NCBI GenBank assembly: GCA_043808235.1
Contig: JAZDFC010000023.1
Span: 1 to 64,000 of the forward strand
DNA length: 64,000 bases
Direction of reading: 5' to 3'
DNA from: JAZDFC01 sp043808235
GTDB lineage: Bacteria > Bacteroidota > Ignavibacteria > Ignavibacteriales > Melioribacteraceae
Part shown: one piece after another, positions 1-9,051 of the stretch
Layout: each line of letters starts with the position of its first letter
How positions within the stretch are numbered: the first letter of the stretch is position 1
Position numbers and translations under genes: made by a program
Notes under the pieces: generated by a model
Told to the model about the DNA's origin: nothing
The model's input: only the letters and a program-made list of their open reading frames with translations
Database searches by the model: none

Positions 1-391
1 GAGATTTATCAAAAAAGTGGACTATGCAAATTCAAAACTGGGCTGTTGTTCTTTCCCATTTATCTGTTATTTTTGAGGAGAGATTAAATGTTGTTCTTTA
101 ACTGCTTTTCCCATTTACACAAATATCTTTACAGACTCAAATAAACGCAAAACCTAGTGATCTGCCAATTACAGTTCTACTCATTGGCTCGGCTGTCACA
201 GCTTGCCCCGCTTCTCGTGGGACCATTCCGTGACAGATGCACTTAAGATATTCGAAGAAAATGCATCTCAGTCACCGTGTGGACCGTGACTGCCATGTAC
301 ATTTACACTAGCTCGGAGAAAAGTTTTTGCACTTCCAGCCAGTTTAGTTTTCGTAATTTTACACCTCACTTTAAAATCATTGGTGCATTTA
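1..391. other. Upstream non-coding region with a structured segment
   Basis: No convincing gene is visible. Positions 193-292 are rich in inverted repeats: CTGTCAC (193-199) with GTGACAG (230-236) enclosing a small CCCGC/GTGGG hairpin (207-221); GATGCA (236-241) with TGCATC (262-267); and CAGTCAC (269-275) with GTGACTG (286-292). This could be a structured RNA, a decayed repeat element or the leader of the peptidase gene. Positions 1-180 show nothing recognisable. Confidence 0.4.
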
Positions 392-3247
392 ATGAAAAAA
401 TTATTCTTTTTCTTTTTTACTCTAATCTCAGGATATTCTTTTGCACAGCAATCTATTATCTCGATTGATTTGAAAAACATGCCGTCGGCAACTGTTCTTG
501 ATTCCTACAAACTACCGCTCTTATTCGTTGATGAAAAATTACTTGTGACCATCGCGAGTGAACCAATTCTCGATAAGCTCAGGAATCGAAGCATTATTTT
601 TTCGGTTATAAGTGAAATCAATGCTCCTGATAATTATTACTTGATTAGCGATTTTCAAGAAAAAAACAGGATGCCTGCTGAAGGATTGGGCGAAGTAATC
701 TTTGAGAGTAAAAACTTTTTGATTGCAAAAGAACTTCAAAAAAATATCGGTTACTTTTTTCAAAATGGATTTTCTGTTTCGCCAATAAATAATATAAAAG
801 CCGTGTATAAATCAGCCTCGGAGCGCATTCAAATGTTTTATCCGATGCAAAATACTTCCTTGATTGATGAAATTATTGATGATATTAATCCAGATACAGT
901 GAAATATTTTATTCAAAGCCTACAGGATTTTGGGACGAGGTATTTGTACGCAGATAACAGGGAGGAAGTCGCTGAGTGGATTAAAAATGAGTTTGAAAGA
1001 TTTGGATTTACCGATGTTAAACTTGATTCGTTTTATTTTAACGGTACATGGCAAATGAATGTTGTCGCCACATTACCGGGCACAGCAAATCCGGAAAAGG
1101 TAATAGTTGTGGGTGGTCATCATGATTCAATTACATATCTAAGTCCAATGAGTTCCGCACCTGGAGCTGATGATAACGCAAGCGGAACGGCTGCGGCGCT
1201 CGAGATTGCAAGAGCATTCAAATTAAACGGCTTTCAACCTGAAGCGACAATTAAATTTGTTACTTTCGCAGCAGAGGAAGCCGGACTTCATGGAGCATTC
1301 CATTTTGCCGAAAGTGCTTTTTTAAATGGAATGGTTATTAAACTAATGATCAATCACGATATGATCAGTAACAGCACAGATCCGCTTGCATCAAGTTATG
1401 TTAATGTTAATTATTATTCGGGGGCAGAAGAGTTTAGGGATTTAGCCGGAGATTGTGTTAATAACTATAGTGATATTCGTTCTTCTCAGGGAGGATTAAA
1501 TAGTGGCGGTTCCGATAGTTATGCTTTTTGGCAGTATGGTTTTCCGGCTGTCTATTTCGATGAAAATCATTTTAGTCCCTATTATCATTCAGACGATGAT
1601 GTAATTGGTCACTGCAATATGGAATACTGTGCCGAGATAATTAAATCATCTGCGGCATTGGCAATTACGGTTTCAGAGACACCTCAAAAAGTTGTTAATC
1701 TTCATTACAAGGACTGCGGCAACGGAAACTCTATACAACTGGTTTGGGTATCTAATGAAGAAAATGATCTCGATAAATATATTGTACGTTACGGTACTGC
1801 GGCTAATAGTATGAATAACGTAGTACAAATAAAAGAAAATTATTTGCGGATTGAAGGTTTGTCGGCAGATGTTCAATATTACTTTTCGGTAACCGCCGTT
1901 GATAATGATGGTAATGAAAGTGTGCCGCAAATGATTACCGCTGTTTCCCATGTGTTCCCGATCGCACCGCTCGTTACAGCTAAGCCAATCTGGCATGGAG
2001 TTAAATTAGACTGGTCCGAAAATCATGAACTTGATCTGGCAGGATACAATATATACCGTGCCGAGCATGGCAAAAGTGAAATGATAAAATTGAATTCGGA
2101 TTATATCTTGGCATATACATTCACAGATGAAACTTGCTTGAACGGTATTTATTATGACTATGTTGTTAAAGCCGCCGATACGGATTTAAATGAAAGCATT
2201 GATAATGAAGTAGTCAAATCACGCTGTGTTTCGCTGGATGGCGGTATTCTAATTGTTGATGAATCTGCGGACGGGAATGGGGATAATTACAATCCCACGG
2301 ACGAGCAGGTAGACGATTTTTTTGATACGGTTCTTAGTCATTATTCATGCGAAAAATTTGATGTCGAGCAAAATGAAGGAATAGGTCTTGCTGATATCGG
2401 GACCTACTCGATTATTGTTTGGCACGGAAACGATAATAACGATCTCGATAATCTTTTCCCGATGCAGAATGATTTGCGGGAATATCTTAATTACGGCGGA
2501 AAGTTTTTATATGCCGGGTATAAACCTTCCACCGTTTTCGATAACATCTCGAACTCGGTGTATGAAATGAATGAAAGCAGTTTCCTTTTTGATTATTCAA
2601 AAGTTGGAAAGATCGAAACAAAATTACTTACATATTTTTCCGGAGCTCAATCGGCTGCGGCAGGATATCCCGAATTACAGCTTGATCCTGATAAAGTGCC
2701 AACAAATAATAACCAACTAAGATTTATTGAAAGCATACAACCTAATTCTCCTGGAAAGACAATTTATCTTTATGATAGTAATTATGATCCATCCACTATA
2801 CAAGGAAGCATGAAAGGAATGCCGGTGGGTGTTGAATATATCGGGCAAGATTATTCAATTATTACGCTAAGCTTCCCGCTGTACTATGTTAAAAGTGATC
2901 AGGCAGAGTCGTTTATGAATTTTGTACTCGCTAACAAATTTAATCAAACTACCAATATTCTTGATGAAGCTGAACTTGTTCCGTCATCGATGGAATTAAA
3001 GCAGAATTACCCGAATCCATTTAATCCGACTACAGTTATCAGTTTTCAGTTGTCATTACTCAGTAAAGTACAATTGAAAATTTATGATGTACTCGGAAGG
3101 GAAGTGGCTACATTAGTTGATGAAATTAAACCAGCCGGATATTACGATGTAAAATTTGATGGAAGCAATCTTACTTCGGGAGTATATTTTTACAGGATGC
3201 AAGCTGGCGGTTTTTCCGATACGAAAAAATTGATTTTGATGAAATAA
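392..3247 (+). CDS. Secreted M28-family zinc aminopeptidase with type IX sorting tail
   Basis: Probably an extracellular zinc metallopeptidase that trims N-terminal residues from peptides. The ATG at 392 is preferred over the in-frame TTG at 380 because it opens directly onto a signal peptide (MKK, a Phe-rich core, cleavage near FAQQ). The M28 metal motifs appear in order: HHD at about residues 243-245, GADDNASG at about 258-265, the catalytic/metal pair EE at about 295-296, NHD at about 321-323 and a YHSDDD segment near 400. After the peptidase come two fibronectin-III-like segments (about 435-600), a region resembling a glutamine-amidotransferase-like fold (about 610-830), and a C-terminal sorting domain with NYPNPFNP ending in LILMK. 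The tail implies export by the type IX system and surface attachment or release. A strong terminator follows. Fold and export are secure from motifs; substrate is unknown. Confidence 0.9.
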   Translation: MKKLFFFFFTLISGYSFAQQSIISIDLKNMPSATVLDSYKLPLLFVDEKLLVTIASEPILDKLRNRSIIFSVISEINAPDNYYLISDFQEKNRMPAEGLGEVIFESKNFLIAKELQKNIGYFFQNGFSVSPINNIKAVYKSASERIQMFYPMQNTSLIDEIIDDINPDTVKYFIQSLQDFGTRYLYADNREEVAEWIKNEFERFGFTDVKLDSFYFNGTWQMNVVATLPGTANPEKVIVVGGHHDSITYLSPMSSAPGADDNASGTAAALEIARAFKLNGFQPEATIKFVTFAAEEAGLHGAFHFAESAFLNGMVIKLMINHDMISNSTDPLASSYVNVNYYSGAEEFRDLAGDCVNNYSDIRSSQGGLNSGGSDSYAFWQYGFPAVYFDENHFSPYYHSDDDVIGHCNMEYCAEIIKSSAALAITVSETPQKVVNLHYKDCGNGNSIQLVWVSNEENDLDKYIVRYGTAANSMNNVVQIKENYLRIEGLSADVQYYFSVTAVDNDGNESVPQMITAVSHVFPIAPLVTAKPIWHGVKLDWSENHELDLAGYNIYRAEHGKSEMIKLNSDYILAYTFTDETCLNGIYYDYVVKAADTDLNESIDNEVVKSRCVSLDGGILIVDESADGNGDNYNPTDEQVDDFFDTVLSHYSCEKFDVEQNEGIGLADIGTYSIIVWHGNDNNDLDNLFPMQNDLREYLNYGGKFLYAGYKPSTVFDNISNSVYEMNESSFLFDYSKVGKIETKLLTYFSGAQSAAAGYPELQLDPDKVPTNNNQLRFIESIQPNSPGKTIYLYDSNYDPSTIQGSMKGMPVGVEYIGQDYSIITLSFPLYYVKSDQAESFMNFVLANKFNQTTNILDEAELVPSSMELKQNYPNPFNPTTVISFQLSLLSKVQLKIYDVLGREVATLVDEIKPAGYYDVKFDGSNLTSGVYFYRMQAGGFSDTKKLILMK

Positions 3248-3262
3248 CTTGGAATTTTCAAG

Positions 3263-3296
3263 GCATGAATCTGGAATCAGATTCATGCTAATTTTT
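3263..3296 (+). terminator. Intrinsic terminator after the M28 peptidase
   Basis: A perfect 11-bp stem, GCATGAATCTG (3263-3273) pairing with CAGATTCATGC (3278-3288) across a GAAT loop, is followed by TAATTTTT. It lies 16 bases past the stop codon. Confidence 0.85.
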
Positions 3297-3413
3297 AAAG
3301 TAAATGGCGATTGACTTCAAACCAAATTGTTGTTACTTTAAAGCCGACTCAATAATCGCAGATTGCCGGATAGTCGAATTAACTGATTAATAATTTTTAA
3401 TTAGGAGGTTACA

Positions 3414-3887
3414 ATGCCGGTCAACAAACTTAAAACCTACCTGGATGAGAACAAAATAAAGTATGTTACCATCCATCATTCCAAAGCATATACTGCGCAG
3501 GAAATTGCAGCCTCTGCTCACATCAAGGGGAAAAAGCTCGCAAAGTCTGTTGTGCTAAAGGTTAATGGTAAAATGGCGCTCGCTGTTCTCCCGGCTTCGT
3601 ATTCAATTGATTTTGGTCTTTTGAAAGAAGCGCTCGGAACAGATAATGCAAGACTTGCTAACGAACCTGAATTCAAGGATAAATTTCCTGATTGCGAAGT
3701 AGGAGCTATGCCACCATTTGGAAATCTATTCGGTCTCGATGTTTATGTCGAGGCGAGTCTCGTTGAGGATGAAGAAATTTCGTTCAACGCCTGTTCGCAT
3801 ACCGAACTAATGAGATTGGAATATACTGATTTCGAAAAACTTGTGAAGCCGAAGATTATTCGCTTTGCTTACAAGATGAAAACTTAG
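3414..3887 (+). CDS. YbaK/ProX-type aminoacyl-tRNA deacylase domain protein
   Basis: A 157-residue single-domain protein of the YbaK/EbsC/ProX editing superfamily, which hydrolyses mischarged aminoacyl-tRNAs in trans. Family features seen are the N-terminal helix-strand segment with HHSKAYTAQE, the K-rich LAKSVVLKV strand, a central AVLPASYSIDF segment and the glycine-rich GAMPPFGNLFGLDVYVE stretch typical of the substrate pocket. Length matches the stand-alone family. A good Shine-Dalgarno sequence (TTAGGAGG) precedes the ATG. It appears to be transcribed alone, after the terminator at 3263. Which tRNA it edits cannot be read from the sequence. Confidence 0.85.
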   Translation: MPVNKLKTYLDENKIKYVTIHHSKAYTAQEIAASAHIKGKKLAKSVVLKVNGKMALAVLPASYSIDFGLLKEALGTDNARLANEPEFKDKFPDCEVGAMPPFGNLFGLDVYVEASLVEDEEISFNACSHTELMRLEYTDFEKLVKPKIIRFAYKMKT

Positions 3888-3987
3888 CTGACGCTTAGTG
3901 CAGAATGTAAAGCGAAGAAAGTAGAGTTATAGAAGTTCAGTGGCGATAAAGTATATCTCTCCGCGCAACTAATTTGTGTCGTTATTT

Positions 3988-4779
3988 TTAATTGCATTTG
4001 GAGAGTAAATTCTTTACTCTCTCCAAATCGACTGTGTTTTGCCATCGTCCCTCCTTTTTAAAATATGAACCAACAATAATTCCGTCTGAGACGGTTAAAT
4101 AGTCTTTCACATTTTTATCCGTAACTCCCGAACCGACAAGCACAGGAATAGATACATTATTTTTTGCATTTTCAATTTCATGAATATCTGCGACTTCGCC
4201 CGTTGCCTTCCCTGTTATTATTACACCGTCGCTCAAGAAAAATTCGGCAGCTTTCGCAGTGTCGATAATATCCACATCCGATGTTATTGAATGCGATGAA
4301 TGTTTCTTTTTTATATCCGTAAGCACTAAAATATTTTCAGCGTCGATTTGTTTCCTGTAACGCAGTAACTCTCCCGCGCAGGATTCAATTATTCCTTCAT
4401 CAGCAACATGTGCAAACACAAAACCTTCGGCGCGGATAAAATCCAACCCGGCAGAATGTGCCGCGGCGAGCGCTTCCTTATTGGCTCCGGCTAAGATTTG
4501 AATTCCACAGGGCAGATCAGTTTTATTTTTAACTTCGTACCCAATAATGCTCAACAAAGATGAGATTTCTGGTCCAACTTTTCCCTTTAAATATGGTACA
4601 TCATGCATGTTTTCAATAATAATTCCACCAATTTCTGCTCTCAAATAAATCAATGCCTCAGCTTTCGCTTTTTCGATAATCGGCAGTACTTTACCGGAAA
4701 ATTTTGGTGTGCCCGGCAAGGCCTCAACATGGATAACACCGATAACAGGTTTCTTTGCGGCAAATAAATTTGCAAACAT
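3988..4779 (-). CDS. BtpA/SgcQ family TIM-barrel protein
   Basis: A 263-residue protein matching the BtpA/SgcQ family throughout: N-terminal PVIGVIHVEALPGTP, then GGIIIENMHDVPY, the central FIRAEGFVFAHVADEG, and C-terminal VLVGSGVTDKN and DGIIVGSYFKKEG. The family has a phosphate-binding TIM-barrel layout. Cyanobacterial BtpA supports photosystem I accumulation, whereas SgcQ lies in a sugar operon of E. coli; neither role fits clearly here, so the function is best left open. It is divergent from the CHAD gene at 4914, with about 130 bases between them that must hold both promoters. Confidence 0.85.
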   Translation of the reverse strand: MFANLFAAKKPVIGVIHVEALPGTPKFSGKVLPIIEKAKAEALIYLRAEIGGIIIENMHDVPYLKGKVGPEISSLLSIIGYEVKNKTDLPCGIQILAGANKEALAAAHSAGLDFIRAEGFVFAHVADEGIIESCAGELLRYRKQIDAENILVLTDIKKKHSSHSITSDVDIIDTAKAAEFFLSDGVIITGKATGEVADIHEIENAKNNVSIPVLVGSGVTDKNVKDYLTVSDGIIVGSYFKKEGRWQNTVDLERVKNLLSKCN

Positions 4780-4913
4780 AGTAAGCGTTCAATTTTGTTT
4801 TTGATACTTAAAAATACTCATTACAATAAAAAATATGCAAAAGAATCGGCAACCATGTAATTTTGTGTGCCGGATTCGGATAAATAATTTTAATAGGATT
4901 GACCTGCAATAAA

Positions 4914-5834
4914 ATGAAATACACGATAAAAAGATCGGAAAGCATACCAGATAATATTCGGCGTATTATACTAGCGCAGCAGAAAAATGCAATTGGATTT
5001 CTAGCAAGGTCAGGAATAGATACCGATTTAGCCATTCACGAAACGAGAAAGTGCTTTAAAAGAATTCGTGCTGTATATAGAATGATCCGATATGAAATTG
5101 GTAAAGATATTTTTCAACAGGAAAATATTTGTTTTAGCGACGCCGGCAGGATGCTATCGGGTGTTAGAGACAGCGTTGTTTTAATTGAAACGCTTTCTAA
5201 TATCAAGCAGGAGTTCCAAGGCGCAGTAAGTAATGAAATATACGAAGGATTAAAATCCAGATTTGAAAACATGCATAGGGATATCTTCGAAAGGATTGTT
5301 CATGAAGAAAAAAGAATAGATAAGGTAGCAACTGCATTGCGTGCGGCTCGCTTCCGCGTGGCTGAACTGCCAATTCAAAGAAATGATTTTGGAGTATTAT
5401 CGAAGGGGATTAGAAAAATATATTCAAAAGGGTATAAAACATTTATTGCAACACAGTATAATTCTTCACCGGAAATGTTTCATGAGTGGAGAAAAATGGT
5501 TAAGAATCTGTGGTATCTAATCGCAATATTCAAACCTATCAATCCGCCGGTTTTGAGGAAACTCTCTTTACTTCTCGATAGACTTAGTGATTTACTTGGA
5601 CTCGATCATGATTTACACCGATTGGATGAATCGCTGCGGAAGCTGCCGGAGGTGGTTGAGAACATTCAATTGTATGAAACGCTTTTTAATTGTCTCATGA
5701 TAAAGAGTTTTAATATCCGCGCTGAGGCATGGAAACTCGGAAGCAAAATTTATATTGATAATTCAAAGGAATTTGTCGCCAAGCTTGAGGGATATTGGGA
5801 TGTTTGGAAAAAAGATTGCAATATACAAGTATAA
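4914..5834 (+). CDS. CHAD domain protein
   Basis: A 306-residue, mostly helical protein with CHAD-domain hallmarks: an N-terminal segment with HETRKCFKRIRAVYRMIR, a second conserved His block FHEWRKMVKNLWYL, and DHDLHRLDE. These histidines and basic residues line the face that binds polyphosphate in characterised CHAD proteins. No CYTH phosphatase domain is fused to it. The ATG at 4914 is preferred to a TTG at 4899, because the only AGGA-like site directly abuts that TTG. A polyphosphate-related role is family knowledge; the neighbours give no support either way. Confidence 0.85.
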   Translation: MKYTIKRSESIPDNIRRIILAQQKNAIGFLARSGIDTDLAIHETRKCFKRIRAVYRMIRYEIGKDIFQQENICFSDAGRMLSGVRDSVVLIETLSNIKQEFQGAVSNEIYEGLKSRFENMHRDIFERIVHEEKRIDKVATALRAARFRVAELPIQRNDFGVLSKGIRKIYSKGYKTFIATQYNSSPEMFHEWRKMVKNLWYLIAIFKPINPPVLRKLSLLLDRLSDLLGLDHDLHRLDESLRKLPEVVENIQLYETLFNCLMIKSFNIRAEAWKLGSKIYIDNSKEFVAKLEGYWDVWKKDCNIQV

Positions 5835-5934
5835 AAATCTTTGCCAGTTGTAACTAACTTCCGCACAAAGAATATATGCTCGCTACATTAAAAAGTGTTC
5901 CATTATTCAGTAACCAGAAACAAGTATCAAGAAA

Positions 5935-7365
5935 TTAAATCGAAATCTCATGCGTGCGAGATGCACGCGGGAATTGGCTTTTAAGTCCTTCAGTCATCGA
6001 GATTGCTGTTCCAAGAATGTTGTTTTTATATTTTATAATAACCTGTCCGCGCATATCGAAATTTTTCTTGATGATTCCACCGTTCATGTATGTGTTTAAT
6101 TCATCTTCGTTCTGTAATTCTAAAAATCTTTTGTGGATGTGATCTTTCAAATGGCGAACTGAATACGTTCTTAAATGTGCGCGGTTATTTTTATCGATGT
6201 TTGCGAATTTAATCCCGATACGGTTGAATATTCCGGGATTATCGGTATGCCAATCGCTGTTGATGAAATAAATATCTGCACCTTTGATGAAATATTTATA
6301 ACCATCCAGTACTTCCGGATCGATAGCAAAGAACGAACTGATTTCATTCAAGTGTTTTTTGATGTCTTTATGTCCGGATGATAAAAGTTTGATATCCGAA
6401 TTTTTTGACGGTTCTTGTTTTGCCGGTTCGGTTTCGCCGGTTTTAATTAACCGAGTTATAAAAAATCCCTCGGAGTTAACCTGCCAGGGAATGATTCTTC
6501 TTGCTTTACTTAATGCCGGATTTAATTTATTCCCTTCGTATTCGGTGAATCCATCAATCGATGAAACCGGCAGTTGCAGCTCGGCAATTTCCATTGGATA
6601 TTTTTTCAAGATAGTATTAACCACCATCTCGTTTTCTTCAACGGTGAGTGTACATGTCGAGTAAATTATCTCACCGCCGGATTTCAGCATCTTCACTGCG
6701 CTAACAAGCAATCGCGTCTGCAAATCCGAGATAACATCAACCCGGTTTTCATTCCACCATTTATTCACTTCGTTTTTCTTTTGAACAATGCCAAGTCCGC
6801 TGCATGGCGCATCAACAAGAATTTTATCGAAATAATTATCGAATGATTTGCTAAGCAATTCTCCCTTTTGTTGAAGAACGCCAATGTTGACCAACGCCAT
6901 TTTATCGAGATTAAACACGAGACTGCCGATCCTCGACTTATTCGGTTCATTGGCGTACAGAGTGCTTCGATTGTTCATCAATTCGGCAAGCAAAGTAGTT
7001 TTTGATCCGGGCGCCGCGCACAAATCAAGCACGATATCATTCGGAGAAGGATTTAGCATTAGCGCAGGTATCATCGAAGAAAGACTTTGTATGTAATAAT
7101 TGCCAAGTGTGTATTCGAGAGTTTTACCGAGTAGTTCTTTGCCGGAAAGAATTCGATAAGCGCGAGGAACACTTTCAACTTTTTGGCAATCGATGCTGCC
7201 GGACTTTAATTCATCAATAACCTTCTGTTCGTTTTCAAAAACGGAAATCCGGATGTATGGATAATATTCGCTGTTGATATATTCTTCGTATTTCCTGATG
7301 AACTCGTCGCCGAATAATGACGAGAAATATTTTGTTATATTCTCACCGAGACCGATAGGATTCAT
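5935..7365 (-). CDS. rsmF: RsmF-like 16S rRNA m5C methyltransferase (NOL1/NOP2/Sun family)
   Basis: A 476-residue SAM-dependent cytosine-C5 RNA methyltransferase. Seen are SAM motif I (LDLCAAPGSKTT, about residues 112-123), the DAPCSG motif with the release cysteine (about 186-191) and the STCTL motif with the nucleophilic cysteine (about 235-240). The N-terminus matches the RsmF pre-domain, and the C-terminal ~130 residues resemble the PUA-like extension of RsmF/YebU enzymes, which methylate 16S rRNA in the decoding region. Its ATG overlaps the stop of the upstream gene as TAATG, so the two are probably translationally coupled. The exact target base is inferred from the family; the symbol is tentative. 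Confidence 0.85.
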   Translation of the reverse strand: MNPIGLGENITKYFSSLFGDEFIRKYEEYINSEYYPYIRISVFENEQKVIDELKSGSIDCQKVESVPRAYRILSGKELLGKTLEYTLGNYYIQSLSSMIPALMLNPSPNDIVLDLCAAPGSKTTLLAELMNNRSTLYANEPNKSRIGSLVFNLDKMALVNIGVLQQKGELLSKSFDNYFDKILVDAPCSGLGIVQKKNEVNKWWNENRVDVISDLQTRLLVSAVKMLKSGGEIIYSTCTLTVEENEMVVNTILKKYPMEIAELQLPVSSIDGFTEYEGNKLNPALSKARRIIPWQVNSEGFFITRLIKTGETEPAKQEPSKNSDIKLLSSGHKDIKKHLNEISSFFAIDPEVLDGYKYFIKGADIYFINSDWHTDNPGIFNRIGIKFANIDKNNRAHLRTYSVRHLKDHIHKRFLELQNEDELNTYMNGGIIKKNFDMRGQVIIKYKNNILGTAISMTEGLKSQFPRASRTHEISI

Positions 7366-7796
7366 TATTTAAATCTTTTGAGACTGGTGTTTTTGAAAAT
7401 TTGATTCGATGCCTCGTGAAAGTTTTTCGCTTCGGGAAAAGTGGTTTTGTACTCTTTCTCTATTTGATGAAGCAATCCATCAAGTTCTTTTTCATATTCC
7501 TTTAACGCGGCTTTGATGTCATTTTCATCCTTTGGCATCGGGATGAAAAAGGGATTGAATTGGGAAGAATAAATAATGTATTTTGATTTTAGATAACTTT
7601 CCGTTTGCATTATCGGGTTGCCGTCAATATCAAGAATTTCATACTTGCCGAATAACTCGGAACCCTGTATTAAATGTTTGCCGGGTAGTTCGAGCATTTC
7701 GCAATCGAAGGCTCTAACGTAGTCGTCGGGAAATTTCCTGGCGAGACCGGCGTTAATTTCGTTAATCCATTTTGTGATGAATTTTTTTTCGTTCAT
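7365..7796 (-). CDS. Conserved-looking hypothetical protein coupled to rsmF
   Basis: A 143-residue soluble, charged protein that I do not recognise. It lacks a signal peptide or membrane segment. The N-terminal half has alternating strands (ending near KYIIYSSQFNPFFIPMP) and the C-terminal half is a lysine/glutamate-rich amphipathic helix, likely a coiled coil (about residues 90-120). Its stop shares a base with the start codon of the RsmF-like gene (TAATG), which suggests co-expression and possibly a shared job. Codon usage looks like its neighbours. Confidence 0.65.
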   Translation of the reverse strand: MNEKKFITKWINEINAGLARKFPDDYVRAFDCEMLELPGKHLIQGSELFGKYEILDIDGNPIMQTESYLKSKYIIYSSQFNPFFIPMPKDENDIKAALKEYEKELDGLLHQIEKEYKTTFPEAKNFHEASNQIFKNTSLKRFK

Positions 7797-7809
7797 TTAT
7801 TATACCGCA

Positions 7810-7857
7810 TTACCCTGAAGGGTAACGCTATCCGAAAGAACCATCCTAAAGGATGGT
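7810..7857. repeat. Pair of perfect short hairpins
   Basis: Two perfect inverted repeats lie side by side: TTACCCTGAAGGGTAA (7810-7825) and ACCATCCTAAAGGATGGT (7840-7857). They sit between the end of the beta-propeller gene and the start of the hypothetical gene. Neither is followed by a convincing T-run, so they may be a dispersed hairpin repeat or a mRNA-stabilising structure rather than a classical terminator. Confidence 0.7.
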
Positions 7858-7867
7858 AAACACACAA

Positions 7868-9016
7868 TTATTTTCGTGTAAAATTTATATCTATTTCTTC
7901 GGGATTCTCAATCCAATCGGCAACAAAAATATTTGTATCGCGGCTTTGTTTCAAGTCCGCTCTTCTGTTGGATGCGAATGCGAATTTTTTCCCGTCGAAT
8001 GAAAACATAGGGAAAGCATCGAATGTGCCTGAGTTTGTAACTTTCTCAAGCCCTGTTCCGTCGATATTGATCATAAAAATATCAAACAATCTGCCGCCTT
8101 GTTCCATTGAATGATGATTGGAACTAAATACAATTTTTTTATTTGAAGGATGAAAATACGGTGCCCAATTCGCACCGGGAAGATTTGTTACCTGCTGTAC
8201 ATTTTTTCCGTCGATATTCGCAATAAAAATGTTCAGATTTTTCGGCTCAACAAAACCATCATTCAATAATGTTTTATACATTTCTGCTTCATCGCCTTCG
8301 GGACGGCTTGCCCGCCACACAATTTTCTTTGAATCGTTTGAAAAGAAAGCGCCGCCATCATATCCCATCGTATTTGTTAACTGAAGCAATTCACCGGTTT
8401 CGATTTCGAATCGCCACAAATCAAGATCGCCGGAACGAGTTGAAGTAAACACAATATATTTACCGTCGGGCGAAGCTGTCGCTTCTGCGTCGTAACCTTC
8501 ACCGCCAATAAGTAATTTAATATCCGATCCATCCGGGTTCGCAATGTAAATTTCATATGAATTATAAATCGGCCAGACATATCTTCCCCCAGCAAACATT
8601 TCAGCTTCGGGACATTTTTCATCGAAGGCATGAGTCGATGAGAAAATTATTCGGCCGTCCTTCAAAAAATAACTGCAGGTGGTTCTTCCTTTTCCTGTGG
8701 AAATTAATTTATACTGTCTGCCATCAGTGAGCGTTGATCCGTCTGCATTCATTTTAAAAATTTGATCGCAGCCTTGAGGATTAATTTTACTCCAATCGCT
8801 TTGAAAAGTTAATTGCTTGCTGTCGAAGCTCCAGTAGGCTTCGGCATTATTCCCGCCGAATGTTAGTTGCTTAATATTGCGGAGATGAACTTCACCTGGA
8901 AATCTTAACGAATCATTCGAAGGATTATAGATGACGGATGAAACTTTAGTAAAAGGAATGTACGCTGAAAATAGAAACGCAGTTACAATAAACGCGCTTA
9001 GAAAAATCACTTTCAT
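7868..9016 (-). CDS. TolB-like (PD40) beta-propeller protein, exported
   Basis: A 382-residue protein with an N-terminal hydrophobic export segment (about residues 1-20) and at least five WD40-like/PD40 repeats: QLTFGGNNAEAYWSFDSKQLTF, then SPDGKYIVFTSTRSGDLDLW, FSNDSKKIVWRASRP, HPSNKKIVFSSN and FSFDGKKFAFASNR. These repeats resemble the propeller of TolB and of oligopeptidase-like sensors. There is no N-terminal TolB domain and no peptidase domain. It probably sits in the periplasm, binding protein or glycan. It follows lgt by 35 bases on the same strand and may be the last gene of that operon. Confidence 0.75.
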   Translation of the reverse strand: MKVIFLSAFIVTAFLFSAYIPFTKVSSVIYNPSNDSLRFPGEVHLRNIKQLTFGGNNAEAYWSFDSKQLTFQSDWSKINPQGCDQIFKMNADGSTLTDGRQYKLISTGKGRTTCSYFLKDGRIIFSSTHAFDEKCPEAEMFAGGRYVWPIYNSYEIYIANPDGSDIKLLIGGEGYDAEATASPDGKYIVFTSTRSGDLDLWRFEIETGELLQLTNTMGYDGGAFFSNDSKKIVWRASRPEGDEAEMYKTLLNDGFVEPKNLNIFIANIDGKNVQQVTNLPGANWAPYFHPSNKKIVFSSNHHSMEQGGRLFDIFMINIDGTGLEKVTNSGTFDAFPMFSFDGKKFAFASNRRADLKQSRDTNIFVADWIENPEEIDINFTRK

Positions 9017-9051
9017 GGATAATATCTTTCTCTTTATAAAAACGTAAGCAG

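Noticed and set aside
88..144. An 18-codon frame with a strong GAGGAG site
   Set aside because: Too short, with hydrophobic/aromatic composition and no match or context; likely chance in AT-rich DNA.
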